The translations under genes were made by a program, and so were the position numbers. Of a stretch of 64,000 nucleotides of DNA, positions 17,759 to 26,369 are shown piece after piece. The DNA comes from Henriciella sp. AS95 (GTDB lineage: Bacteria > Pseudomonadota > Alphaproteobacteria > Caulobacterales > Hyphomonadaceae). Location of the stretch: assembly GCF_038900055.1 (NCBI RefSeq), contig NZ_JBBMQM010000001.1, positions 1,922,001-1,986,000 of the forward strand, written 5' to 3'. The number at the start of each line of letters is the position of its first letter. Position 1 is the first letter of the stretch. The notes under the pieces are model-generated. The model saw only the letters and a program-made list of their open reading frames with translations. It was not told the DNA's origin and searched no databases.

Positions 17759-18490
17759 TCAGTCTTTGACAAGTCGCAGGAATGGATAGCGCTCGATTTC
17801 TTCAGAGTTCTCCTGAAGCGATGTGAGAACGCGTTCGAGGTTTTGACGCGCATTGTGGATATGCTGCTTCAGGGCGTTTTCTGCCCGGACAGAGTCGCGC
17901 GCAACAATCGCCTCGTAGACCCATTTATGGTCCTGCTGGGCGCGTTCGATCACGGCTCGAATTGATTGGAAGTCGCGGGTCGTTGCCGCGATGGATTTGG
18001 CCGCGGCGAGCGGAATGGATTCGAATTTCTGCATCATTTCACAAAGCACTTCATTGTCCGCCGCCTTGATGATGGCATTGTGAAACTTTCCGTTGATGTC
18101 GGCGAACATCAGGGCATCTGAATAGTCGAGCTCTTCTTTCAGCAGGAGGCCATCAACCTGAAGAAGATACCCCTTCAGGTCCGAGTTCATTTCACGCGAA
18201 ATGCCATTATGAGCTGCCAGCCGGGCTGCCATGCCTTCGAGTGTTTCGCGAACGTCAACAGCAACCATAATATGCTTGATCGAAAAACGCCGGACGACGA
18301 AGCCGCGATTTGGCGTGTATTCGAGCAGGCCCTCATTTGCCAGTTCGGTGAGGGCGAGCTTCACTGGCGTCCGGGATGTGTCGAGCCTCTCGGCGATATG
18401 CTTCTCTTGCATACGTTGACCAGCCTCGAACTCGCCCGTCATGAGCAGTTCGCGCAGTTTGGTGACAATATATTCGGTTTGAGTGGCCAC
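17759..18490 (-). CDS. GntR-family transcriptional regulator (FadR subfamily, FCD domain)
   Basis: This protein of about 243 residues has an N-terminal winged helix (RTPVKLALTELANEGLLEY as recognition part) and a C-terminal all-helical FCD ligand domain (about 95-230) with the usual Asp/His metal ligands (FADINGKFHNAII, HKWVYEAIVARD, LKQHIHNARQNL). I choose the GTG at 18490, preceded by AGGGA; an earlier ATG gives an unlikely Cys-rich leader. A single TTGCATGCA site lies 61-69 bases upstream of this start, suggesting autoregulation. It is the natural candidate to read the paired ATGCA operators. Confidence 0.9.
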   Translation of the reverse strand: MATQTEYIVTKLRELLMTGEFEAGQRMQEKHIAERLDTSRTPVKLALTELANEGLLEYTPNRGFVVRRFSIKHIMVAVDVRETLEGMAARLAAHNGISREMNSDLKGYLLQVDGLLLKEELDYSDALMFADINGKFHNAIIKAADNEVLCEMMQKFESIPLAAAKSIAATTRDFQSIRAVIERAQQDHKWVYEAIVARDSVRAENALKQHIHNARQNLERVLTSLQENSEEIERYPFLRLVKD

Positions 18491-18550
18491 GGAACATCCC
18501 TGTGTTTTACACTCATTGTAGTTTAGACGCGTTTGTCGGAATCGACAAGA

Positions 18551-18559
18551 TTGCATGCA
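18551..18559. promoter_or_regulatory. single ATGCA operator upstream of the GntR gene
   Basis: TTGCATGCA has the same core as the paired operators at 12666, 14594, 18783 and 20690. It lies in the upstream region of the regulator gene. Confidence 0.45.
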
Positions 18560-18781
18560 CCTGCAGCTCAATCGACTTCAAATTGGCCGGCCATCCTGTG
18601 TTTGCACAATGACTGGCGGACCACTGCAGCCTGCCCAACCATCACGCTCTACCCTGGTCTGTAGTGCGCTTGAAGAATCCGAGGTTTTCTCCAGCTCGGC
18701 GCAGTTCCATTATCACGCTTCCAGTTCATGGGTGCGACAGAAATGACCATGCGTACTGACAGATTCATGGTTGCCAACAAG

Positions 18782-18807
18782 CATGCAATAATACAAAAAG
18801 TATGCAC
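18782..18807. promoter_or_regulatory. paired ATGCA operator before the FAD hydroxylase
   Basis: CATGCAA (18782-18788) and TATGCA (18801-18806) are 19 bp apart. The segment between is A-rich (ATACAAAAAG). The hydroxylase start is about 60 bases downstream. The flanking region 18560-18781 holds no supported gene. Confidence 0.55.
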
Positions 18808-18864
18808 AAATTCGGTTTTATTTTCCGAGACAGATGAAATTCACAAGGAAGAGGAGCGGCGGCC

Positions 18865-20613
18865 ATGAGGGAATTCCCGGTAACAATCGTAGGGGGCGGG
18901 CCTTCCGGGCTTCTGGCGTCCGCGCTGCTGACTCGTCATGGCATCGAGCACCTCGTGGTTGAGGCCCGCCAAGGGCTCCACAGGGCGCCGCAGGCGCATG
19001 TGCTGAACACCCGCTCTTTGGAAATATTTCGGCAAATTGGCGTGGATACCCGAATTCTGGACGCCGCGACGGTGGTGGAGAAGCAGCGCTACATCACCTA
19101 CTTCGATCAGCTCAAGGGGCTGAGCTACGGGGCTCTGGACATCGGTGCGCGGCGGAGCGGGCAGGATTTCCTGGAATCGCTAAGCCCGACGCGCGCAGCA
19201 AACCTGCCGCAGGACCAGCTCGAGGAGATCCTCTTCGAGAAAGCCCAACAGAGCGAGGTCGCTACCATCCGTTTTGGCACGCGATGCACCGGCCACGCGC
19301 AAACGTCTGACGGGGTGATCGTCGATCTGTCGGATGAGAACGGACAGGACTATCAGGTTCGCTCAGACTATCTGATCAGCGCTGAAGGTGCTGGCAGCGG
19401 CACGCGGCGCCGAATGGGAATTGAAATGGAGGGGCCTGTCGGCATTGCTCATTTCATCACCGTCTATTTCAAAAGCGACCTTGCCGGGCTGTTGAAGGGC
19501 AGGGAAGGGGTGGTGCACTGGTGCCTGAACCTGAAGACCCCAGGAATACTGGTCGTGCACGATGACAAGGAACGCTCGGTTCTGATGATCCAGTACAATC
19601 CCGAGACCCATTCCCCAGAAGATTTCACTGAAGCAGTGTGCGCCGACTATCTGCGCAACATTATTGGAGACGAGTCGCATCCGTTTGAAATCAAAAGCCT
19701 CGATACCTGGGTGATGAATGCGCAGGTCGCCAAGTCCTATGGCGAAGGACGTGTTTTTCTCGTTGGTGACGCCGCTCACCGTTTCCCGCCAACAGGTGGT
19801 CTGGGGCTGAATACCGGCGCCCAGGACGTGTACAATTTTATCTGGAAACTGAGAGAAGTCCTGAGCGGCAATGCCGAAGCCAGCCTGCTTGAGACCTATG
19901 AAACCGAGTGCCGCCCGATGGCCTTGGTGAACTGCCAACACAGCCTGACGAATATGCTGAGGGGGGTAGAGGTGCCAAATGCCATCGGCCTTGGAGAAGA
20001 TGCGGATTTATCGGAGACGAATATCGCCATCCTGAGACAAGGCGGTCAAGCTGCGGCCGAAAGGCAAGCGACGATTCAGGAAGCAATCGAAGGGCAGTTG
20101 CCGCACTATGTGTCCTACGGACTGGATCTCGGGAGCGTGTATGAGGCGGGCGCCCTGGTGCGCGATGGCGAGGCGATCGTCGATGCGGCGGAAAACCCGG
20201 TCGAGTACCGGCCGAATGCTCAGCCCGGAGCCCGGTTCCCCCATTTCTGGGTGAAGCATGGCGGTGTTCGCAAGTCAGTGCACGACCTGTTGTCCTATGA
20301 TGGGTTCACGATGATTGTCGGGCCGGACGGTAGCGCATGGAAATCGCTGCTCGCTGAGCTCGATGAGTGTTCCTTCGGCATCAACCTTGTGGAAATTGGA
20401 CCGCAACAAGCGGTTCAGAACGAGGATGATGCGCTAGCTCGCCTTTGCGGAATAGCCGGCGACGGCGCCATACTGGTGCGTCCGGATGGCCATGTCGCCT
20501 GGCGTGAAAAGTCACTCCCCGCCAATCCCAAGGCCAGTCTTGAGCAGGCGATCGCTGCTGCGTTTCCGACAAAGTTGCGCTGGCGTGATGATGTCCCGGC
20601 GGGCGCTCACTGA
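18865..20613 (+). CDS. FAD-dependent aromatic hydroxylase (PheA/TfdB/MhpA type)
   Basis: This 582-residue group A flavoprotein monooxygenase hydroxylates an aromatic ring using NAD(P)H and O2. It has the FAD motif IVGGGPSGLLASALL near the N-terminus, the second FAD motif VFLVGDAAHRFPPTGGLGLN (about residues 295-315) and a C-terminal thioredoxin-like domain typical of phenol/2,4-dichlorophenol and 3-hydroxyphenylpropionate hydroxylases. GAGGAG lies ahead of the ATG. It would prepare a catechol-like intermediate for the VOC enzymes nearby. Confidence 0.92.
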   Translation: MREFPVTIVGGGPSGLLASALLTRHGIEHLVVEARQGLHRAPQAHVLNTRSLEIFRQIGVDTRILDAATVVEKQRYITYFDQLKGLSYGALDIGARRSGQDFLESLSPTRAANLPQDQLEEILFEKAQQSEVATIRFGTRCTGHAQTSDGVIVDLSDENGQDYQVRSDYLISAEGAGSGTRRRMGIEMEGPVGIAHFITVYFKSDLAGLLKGREGVVHWCLNLKTPGILVVHDDKERSVLMIQYNPETHSPEDFTEAVCADYLRNIIGDESHPFEIKSLDTWVMNAQVAKSYGEGRVFLVGDAAHRFPPTGGLGLNTGAQDVYNFIWKLREVLSGNAEASLLETYETECRPMALVNCQHSLTNMLRGVEVPNAIGLGEDADLSETNIAILRQGGQAAAERQATIQEAIEGQLPHYVSYGLDLGSVYEAGALVRDGEAIVDAAENPVEYRPNAQPGARFPHFWVKHGGVRKSVHDLLSYDGFTMIVGPDGSAWKSLLAELDECSFGINLVEIGPQQAVQNEDDALARLCGIAGDGAILVRPDGHVAWREKSLPANPKASLEQAIAAAFPTKLRWRDDVPAGAH

Positions 20614-20688
20614 ACGGCCTGACGTATCGTACGGCGCGGGTGAAAATCTGTTCCCGGGCCTTGCGGTGGAGACAATAGAGCTTAAAAG

Positions 20689-20728
20689 CATGCAAAGTAT
20701 AAAAAGCATGCTTTATGGTTCGGCATGC
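20689..20728. promoter_or_regulatory. paired ATGCA operator before the sulfatase
   Basis: ATGCAA (20690-20695) and GCATGC (20706-20711) are 18 bp apart, with a third GCATGC at 20723-20728. They fill the gap between the hydroxylase and sulfatase genes, so the sulfatase unit probably has its own regulated promoter. Confidence 0.5.
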
Positions 20729-20764
20729 GAATGAGCTGGGTGCGCCAGCCAGGAGGAAGCATAG

Positions 20765-22348
20765 GTGTTCGAGATGATCATGGACCGATTTCTTGTCGCA
20801 GGCAGACGTGTTGCTCTGACCGGCATTTGCGCCCTTGTGTCGGCTTGCATGCCGGCCCAGGGCACTGAGCAAGAGGCGGCAGTCGTCGAGGCGGGCAGTC
20901 GGCAGCCGAACATCATTGTTATTCTCGCCGATGACCTTGGCTTCAATGATATTTCGCTCAACGGGAATCCGCTTGTTCGAACCCCGAACATAGATCGGCT
21001 CGCGACGTCGGGTATCCGCTTCAGTCACGCCTATTCGGCAAATGCCGTCTGCGCCCCGTCCAGGGCGGCGCTTCTGACCGGACGACACCAGCAGGCCTTC
21101 GGTTTTGAGTTCAACCCAATCATTCCTCCGTACATTGAATCGCTGCCTGCAACGCAGGCGGACGTTACTGAGACCGGGCCCGAACACACTGGAACGTCCA
21201 AGGATCAGTATCCGCCCATGAGCGAGATCGGCATTCCGGATTCCGAGCTAACGATCGCACAGCGCCTGAAGGCGGCAGGATATTCTACGGCTCATATTGG
21301 CAAATGGCACCTGGGCAGCGCGCCGGGCAAGCGGCCTGCGGATAAAGGCTTCGACAGGGTCTACGGTTTCCTCGCTGGAGCAGCGCTTTTTGCGCCGGCT
21401 GACAGGGACGGAATCGTCAACGCCCATCTCGAGGACCCTTTCGATGCGATGGTCTGGGCGAACGTGACGAACGCGATTAGTGACGATGGTGAAATCATCC
21501 ATCCGGACAGGCATCTCACGGATGCCTTCGCAGATGAGGCCGTCGAATTCATCAGCGAGAACAGGGAAGACCCGTTTCTGCTCTATCTCGCCTTTAATGC
21601 GCCGCATAACCCGCTGCAGGCGCGGCAGGACTATTACGACCGCCTGTCCTTCATCAAGGACCACAAGACGCGCGTCTACTATGCGATGGTCGAACAGCTC
21701 GACGACGCGATCGGACGGGTCCTGGACGCCGTCGATGAGGCCGGCCTGTCGGAGGACACGCTGATCATCTTTGCCAGCGACAATGGCGGTGCGTCCTACA
21801 CCGGTATTCCAGTTCATAATCTGCCTTATCGCGGCTGGAAGGCGACCTTCTTCGAGGGCGGTATCGTTGTACCGATGCATGCCTACTGGCCGGGACACAT
21901 TCAGCCCGGTCAACTGGTGACAGATCCCGTCAGCCTGCTCGATATCGCGCCGACCATTCTGGAAGCAGCAGGTCTGCCAATACCCGAGACGTTCGATGGC
22001 CAAAGCCTTATCGGTGCGGATGCAGTCTCCAGCGATCCATCAGTGAGCCGGCCATTCTTCTGGCGCGCCGAGCACTACAGGGTCGTGCGCGACGGGAAAT
22101 ACAAGCTCCAGATATCTGAATTCCCCGAAAAAACTTGGTTGTTCGATCTGGAGAAGGATCCCGGCGAGCACGTGAATATTGCCGACGCCCATCCTGACAT
22201 TGTGAGCCGCCTGAAAGACGAGCTTTCGTCTTGGGAGGCCACACTCGCCGAGCCGATCTGGCCGGCAATGGAGCGGCGGCGGGAGTTTCTGGATGGGTAC
22301 CAGGACCCTGAAGTTCCGGACCAGGAATACATCTATTATCCGCTGTGA
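20765..22348 (+). CDS. type I sulfatase, predicted lipoprotein
   Basis: This 527-residue enzyme hydrolyses a sulfate ester. The signature CAPSRAALLTG (Cys96) is where the formylglycine nucleophile is made by a sulfatase-maturing enzyme, which is not in this window. Metal ligands are seen in ILADDLGFND (about 54-62) and FASDNGG. The N-terminus has a hydrophobic stretch and a lipobox-like VSAC, so the enzyme may be exported and lipid-anchored. The GTG start at 20765 follows AGGAGG by 8 bases. Its place between an aromatic hydroxylase and a VOC gene suggests an aryl or similar organic sulfate. Confidence 0.92.
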   Translation: MFEMIMDRFLVAGRRVALTGICALVSACMPAQGTEQEAAVVEAGSRQPNIIVILADDLGFNDISLNGNPLVRTPNIDRLATSGIRFSHAYSANAVCAPSRAALLTGRHQQAFGFEFNPIIPPYIESLPATQADVTETGPEHTGTSKDQYPPMSEIGIPDSELTIAQRLKAAGYSTAHIGKWHLGSAPGKRPADKGFDRVYGFLAGAALFAPADRDGIVNAHLEDPFDAMVWANVTNAISDDGEIIHPDRHLTDAFADEAVEFISENREDPFLLYLAFNAPHNPLQARQDYYDRLSFIKDHKTRVYYAMVEQLDDAIGRVLDAVDEAGLSEDTLIIFASDNGGASYTGIPVHNLPYRGWKATFFEGGIVVPMHAYWPGHIQPGQLVTDPVSLLDIAPTILEAAGLPIPETFDGQSLIGADAVSSDPSVSRPFFWRAEHYRVVRDGKYKLQISEFPEKTWLFDLEKDPGEHVNIADAHPDIVSRLKDELSSWEATLAEPIWPAMERRREFLDGYQDPEVPDQEYIYYPL

Positions 22349-22414
22349 CCGGCAGGGCCGGACGCGCGCGGGTGACTGAAATGCCGACTGGCGATCAATA
22401 TGAGAGGAGCCAAA

Positions 22415-23074
22415 ATGGAAACGAAGCTGCAGTACAAGCGCTCGCGCGAAGCCAGCGACCGCATTCGCCCCGCCTCACTGGCGCACATCGTTCTGCGCAC
22501 CGGCCAGCACCAGAAAATGGTGGGCTGGTATGAGCATGTTCTCAACGCGGAGATCGTCTATTCCAACGATCATCTGACGTTCCTCACCTATGATGACGAG
22601 CACCACCGGATCGCAATCGCGAAGCTTCCTGTGACCGGGCGCCGGGACAAGAGCCGCGCAGGCGTCGATCACATCGCTTTTACCTATGAGTCCCTCCCAT
22701 TGCTCCTGGAGAACTGGAGTCGGCTGCAAGAGGACGGGATTGAGCCGATATGGTGCATCAATCATGGGCCGACGACGTCCATGTATTATCAGGATCCTGA
22801 CGGCAACGTGCTTGAGCTGCAGGTCGAGAATTTCGAATCAGACAGTGAAGTCGATGAGTGGATGAGCTCTTCGGATTTCGACATCAATCCGATTGGCGTT
22901 GATTTTGATCCGGCCGAAATGAAGCGCAAGTTCGATTCCGGGGTTCCGGTCGAGGAGCTGAAGGTCAGACCCAGGATCGGTAAACGGAGCGCCAGCACAG
23001 TTCCAACGCCTTATATCGGCAAGTTTGCCGCCACGATGACACGTGTCGCGAAACTGCTCGGCAAGGACGTTTAG
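22415..23074 (+). CDS. VOC-family protein (extradiol dioxygenase-like)
   Basis: This 219-residue protein has a VOC module with ligands in LAHIVLRTGQH (His), VDHIAFTYE (His) and VLELQVENF (Glu), the pattern of iron-dependent ring-cleavage enzymes. A C-terminal region of about 80 residues follows (SDFDINPIGVDFDPAEMKRKF). GAGGAG precedes the ATG at 22415. It is 66 bases after the sulfatase and 42 bases before the ligase, so likely co-transcribed. Confidence 0.85.
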   Translation: METKLQYKRSREASDRIRPASLAHIVLRTGQHQKMVGWYEHVLNAEIVYSNDHLTFLTYDDEHHRIAIAKLPVTGRRDKSRAGVDHIAFTYESLPLLLENWSRLQEDGIEPIWCINHGPTTSMYYQDPDGNVLELQVENFESDSEVDEWMSSSDFDINPIGVDFDPAEMKRKFDSGVPVEELKVRPRIGKRSASTVPTPYIGKFAATMTRVAKLLGKDV

Positions 23075-23116
23075 TCCATCCTGCCACTCAGGCTGACCCA
23101 GGAGTCCTCTTCAAGC

Positions 23117-24706
23117 ATGCGACCTTCAACTATTGATCCTGCCTGCAATCCATTCGCCGGCTGGGATATCCGCACGCTTCTAAACCGTCAGGCTGCGCGG
23201 TTTGGCGACAAGCCCTGTCTCATCTGGGAACCTCTGGATGGACAGGAAGAGATCTGGACGTATGGCGAGTTCGTCAGCAGGCTGAAGGAAGTTGGCGCGG
23301 GGCTTTATGCGCGTGGCATTCGGGCTGGCGACCGGGTCATCGTGCATCTGGACAACTGCCCGGAGCAGATGTTCGCCTGGCTAGGCTGTGCCTGGATTGG
23401 GGCCGTTGCTGTCACGACGAATTCGAAGTCCAGCAAGGCTGAACTTTCCTACTTTGCCGAAAAGTCAAAAGCACGCGCTGCCATCACCCAGCCAAAGTTC
23501 GCCGACCTGATCGCCGACGCCTTCGGCGGCGCGGAGTGGATTGTGGTCACCACCACCGATACGGGGGAGCCGCCGGCAGAAATGGCAGGATCCTACGAAC
23601 CGTTCGAAAGCCTGTCCGGCGCATCGGCGACTCTGCCGGACCGGGACGCCGACTGTACCGCTCCCTTCGGTGTTCAGTTCACGTCTGGCACGACATCGCG
23701 TCCAAAGGGCGTTGTGTGGACCCATGCGAACGCCCTGTGGGGCGGAAGGGTGAGCGCCCTGCATGAGGGGCTCGGGCCAGAGGACGTCCACCTGGTCTAT
23801 CTTCCGATGTTTCACACAAACGCGCAGATCTATTCTGTCATGGCATCGTTGTGGGTGGGAGCAGGCATCGTGCTGCAACCGCGTTTTTCCGCATCCCGTT
23901 TCTGGCCTGTGGCGCTGAAGCATAAGTGCACCTGGACGTCGATGGTGCCGTTCATGGTCCAGGCCCTTCTTGAGTATCCGGTTCCCGACAATCATTCTTT
24001 CCGGTTCTGGGGGAATGCTGTCTGCGACCTGCCATCGGACGCGCATTTCGGCGTGCGGTCGATTGGCTGGTGGGGCATGACGGAAACAATTACACACGGG
24101 ATCGTCGGTTCAGTGCACCATGCTGATCGGCCCAAATCCATGGGCCGGGTCGCGCCCGAATACGAAATCGCCATTGTGTCAGCCGATGGCCGTCCGGCAG
24201 GATTGGGAGAGACCGGCGATCTTCTGATCAGGGGCCAGCGCGGCCTGTCGCTCTTTCTCGAATATCTCGATGATCCAGTGGCGACCGAAGCGGCCTTCAA
24301 CGAAGACGGCTGGTTCGTCACAGGAGACCGTGTGAAGATCTCGGAAGACGGCTGGCTGATCTTTGCGGATCGGTCGAAGGACATGCTCAAGGTCGGCGGG
24401 GAGAATGTCGCCGCTTCGGAAGTCGAGAGCGTCATCTCGGCTTTTCCGGACGTTCAGGAAGTCGCCGTGGTCGCGAAACCTCACAAGATGCTTGATGAGG
24501 TCCCCGTGGCGTTTGTACGGCTCAGCGACCCCGTCTCGCATGCGCCAGAGGGAATAGTTGACGCGCTTGCCCGCCACTGCCGGGGAGAGCTTGCGAGCTT
24601 CAAGGTGCCGGTGGAATTTCATGTGGTCGACGAGTTGCCACGATCCACACTCAACAAGATTGCCAAGGCAGAGTTGCGTAAGATGTTAGTGACTGACGGG
24701 CACTGA
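23117..24706 (+). CDS. ATP-dependent acyl-CoA ligase (AMP-forming)
   Basis: This 529-residue ANL-superfamily enzyme activates a carboxylic acid to its CoA thioester through an acyl-AMP. Motifs in order are FTSGTTSRPKGVVWTH (P-loop, about 193-208), GWWGMTE, GWFVTGDRVKISEDGWL, DRSKDMLKVGGENVAASEVE (hinge) and the catalytic lysine in STLNKIAK near the end. It is the last gene of the plus-strand catabolic unit and would prepare a cleavage product or side chain for beta-oxidation. Confidence 0.92.
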   Translation: MRPSTIDPACNPFAGWDIRTLLNRQAARFGDKPCLIWEPLDGQEEIWTYGEFVSRLKEVGAGLYARGIRAGDRVIVHLDNCPEQMFAWLGCAWIGAVAVTTNSKSSKAELSYFAEKSKARAAITQPKFADLIADAFGGAEWIVVTTTDTGEPPAEMAGSYEPFESLSGASATLPDRDADCTAPFGVQFTSGTTSRPKGVVWTHANALWGGRVSALHEGLGPEDVHLVYLPMFHTNAQIYSVMASLWVGAGIVLQPRFSASRFWPVALKHKCTWTSMVPFMVQALLEYPVPDNHSFRFWGNAVCDLPSDAHFGVRSIGWWGMTETITHGIVGSVHHADRPKSMGRVAPEYEIAIVSADGRPAGLGETGDLLIRGQRGLSLFLEYLDDPVATEAAFNEDGWFVTGDRVKISEDGWLIFADRSKDMLKVGGENVAASEVESVISAFPDVQEVAVVAKPHKMLDEVPVAFVRLSDPVSHAPEGIVDALARHCRGELASFKVPVEFHVVDELPRSTLNKIAKAELRKMLVTDGH

Positions 24707-24710
24707 GCGC

Positions 24711-24726
24711 GGCTGTTCAAACAGCC
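24711..24726 (+). terminator. weak hairpin after the ligase gene
   Basis: GGCTGT and ACAGCC pair across a four-base loop 5 bases after the stop. There is no T run, so this is at most a weak or factor-dependent end. Confidence 0.3.
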
Positions 24727-24929
24727 TGCCAAGCAACAAGATCTTTCGATGAGATAGCTTCGCCAACTCATTCAGAACACTGGCTTAAGCTCTGTTGTTA
24801 ACGACAAGCGTTGGCGTTGTGCTCATTTTCACGAGCCAATTGTCGGCATGTTGGTCGACATCAGACAATCCCGGCGCCCACGCCGACAGGTCGGCGCTCC
24901 TGCCTTTTGCGGTCGCGATAGCCCGAGGA

Positions 24930-24958
24930 GGGTCGATCGATATCATATCGATTGACCC
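24930..24958. repeat. 29-bp interrupted palindrome between convergent genes
   Basis: Two 14-base arms, GGGTCGATCGATAT and ATATCGATTGACCC, face each other around a single C with one mismatch. It lies in the roughly 375-base gap between the ligase and the outer-membrane barrel gene, which point toward each other. No T run follows on either strand. It may be a protein-binding site or a bidirectional hairpin. I see no gene in the rest of this gap. Confidence 0.6.
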
Positions 24959-25082
24959 GCATGTCTACTCCCGGACTTTGGAGAGGACAGCGGACACATC
25001 CGTCTTGTAGCCGCTTCGAACATCTTGCGTTCGAGAAGCATGCGCCAGTTATCCGGAAGCGCCGCAGGACCGTTATAGAGAT

Positions 25083-26369
25083 TTAGCTCAAACTGAATGT
25101 GGTCTTTATCCAGACGCGATCGGTCTCGGCGTATTGTCCGAAGATGCCATCCGCCTCTCCCCAAACGAGGTCGAGGCCAGCATCGAGCCGCACTTTATCT
25201 GTTGCGCGCCATGAGATGGACGGACGAAACGTACCATCACCTTCGTTGAGCGACGCCAGTAACTCTGCGCCAAGACGAAGGGTATCATTCGACAGCGTCT
25301 TCTGCAGTTTGAGCGTCGCGACGACATCGGTAGAGGGGCGCACAAGGTCAGGTCCCGTGATGTGGTCCACGCCCAGCTGTGCATTGGCGAAAAGGCCGTC
25401 CGGCAGGTCCCAGTCGACACCCAGTCCAACAAGCCACCGTTGCCTGTCATCCGTCGTCGGCGTTGCAGACTGCAGATTGACCGGTTGGTCGGAAATGGAT
25501 GCTGCTTCAAGGCGCCAGACCCGCGGCCCGCTCGAGCGTTGCCATGTCGCGCCGACAAGTGTGCGGGAGTCATATTCAAGCGCGACGCCTGTGGTCGATG
25601 CCCGGAAAACCGGCTCCGTGTCTGGCCCATGGATGATGAGAAAGGACGCGTCATTTGCGCCGAACCTTCTCGATGCCTTCACGCCGAGCGTGGGCTCGTC
25701 CGAAAGTTTGACGTGGAGGTCTGGAAGTGAAGCCGCCGCCGGCAGCCCGGCGCGATAGCGCGGTGCCCGAACCGCATACGTATCTCCAGGTATGGCGAAC
25801 TGATCGGCCGTCCCATCCAGGACGCCAGCTATATCCCACCGCGTGCCGGCGTGTTTGAACTGCGCCCGCGCGCCCCAGCGAGACATACGGTCGGGTCTCT
25901 GATCAATGAAAACAGCCTCCCGCCGCCGGACCGCATCGAACCGGTCAGTGACCTGCAAGCCATCAAGAACGCCCCATGCGAGAGTCTGTTTGCCGAGCGT
26001 CACGCGGGTTGATCGTTTGCGCCAGCTGAGCGTCGCCTGATCGATCTCGATGCGCGTGCTGTCTCCAAGTTCGAGAGGATGTGACGCTTCATCATAGGTT
26101 TGCAGACTACCAAGACCGACCATCGCATGAGCACTTTCGAGGCGCAGGGAAAGGTCGCCTCGCCAGCCTGATGAGAGATCAATCTCGAAGTCCGGACGAA
26201 TGTCCAGACGCAGCCTGTTCGCCTCGTCATTTCCAATCGAAATGGCCGCGAACTGATTGGTTTCGACAGATGTTTCGACCTTCCCTGGCTCCGCCATAGA
26301 GGCTCCTGCGGAAAGGACTGAAATGGCCGTGACCAGGATGCCGCGAGGACACCGGTCACCCATCAACAT
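25083..26369 (-). CDS. outer-membrane beta-barrel protein (DUF1302-like)
   Basis: This 428-residue protein has a signal peptide ending near ASMA-E and many alternating amphipathic strands, ending in KTTFSLS with a C-terminal aromatic pattern. Sequences such as VTLGKQTLAWGVLDG resemble DUF1302-type barrels, which occur with MMPL/RND exporters and a LolA/DUF1329-like protein. It overlaps the LolA-like gene by 14 bases. The probable role is the outer-membrane part of a lipid or lipophile export route; family assignment is tentative. Confidence 0.75.
   Translation of the reverse strand: MLMGDRCPRGILVTAISVLSAGASMAEPGKVETSVETNQFAAISIGNDEANRLRLDIRPDFEIDLSSGWRGDLSLRLESAHAMVGLGSLQTYDEASHPLELGDSTRIEIDQATLSWRKRSTRVTLGKQTLAWGVLDGLQVTDRFDAVRRREAVFIDQRPDRMSRWGARAQFKHAGTRWDIAGVLDGTADQFAIPGDTYAVRAPRYRAGLPAAASLPDLHVKLSDEPTLGVKASRRFGANDASFLIIHGPDTEPVFRASTTGVALEYDSRTLVGATWQRSSGPRVWRLEAASISDQPVNLQSATPTTDDRQRWLVGLGVDWDLPDGLFANAQLGVDHITGPDLVRPSTDVVATLKLQKTLSNDTLRLGAELLASLNEGDGTFRPSISWRATDKVRLDAGLDLVWGEADGIFGQYAETDRVWIKTTFSLS

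Noticed and set aside
23111-23119. AGCATGCGA near the ligase start as a further ATGCA operator
   Set aside because: It is single, lacks the paired spacing and its ATG is the start codon itself.
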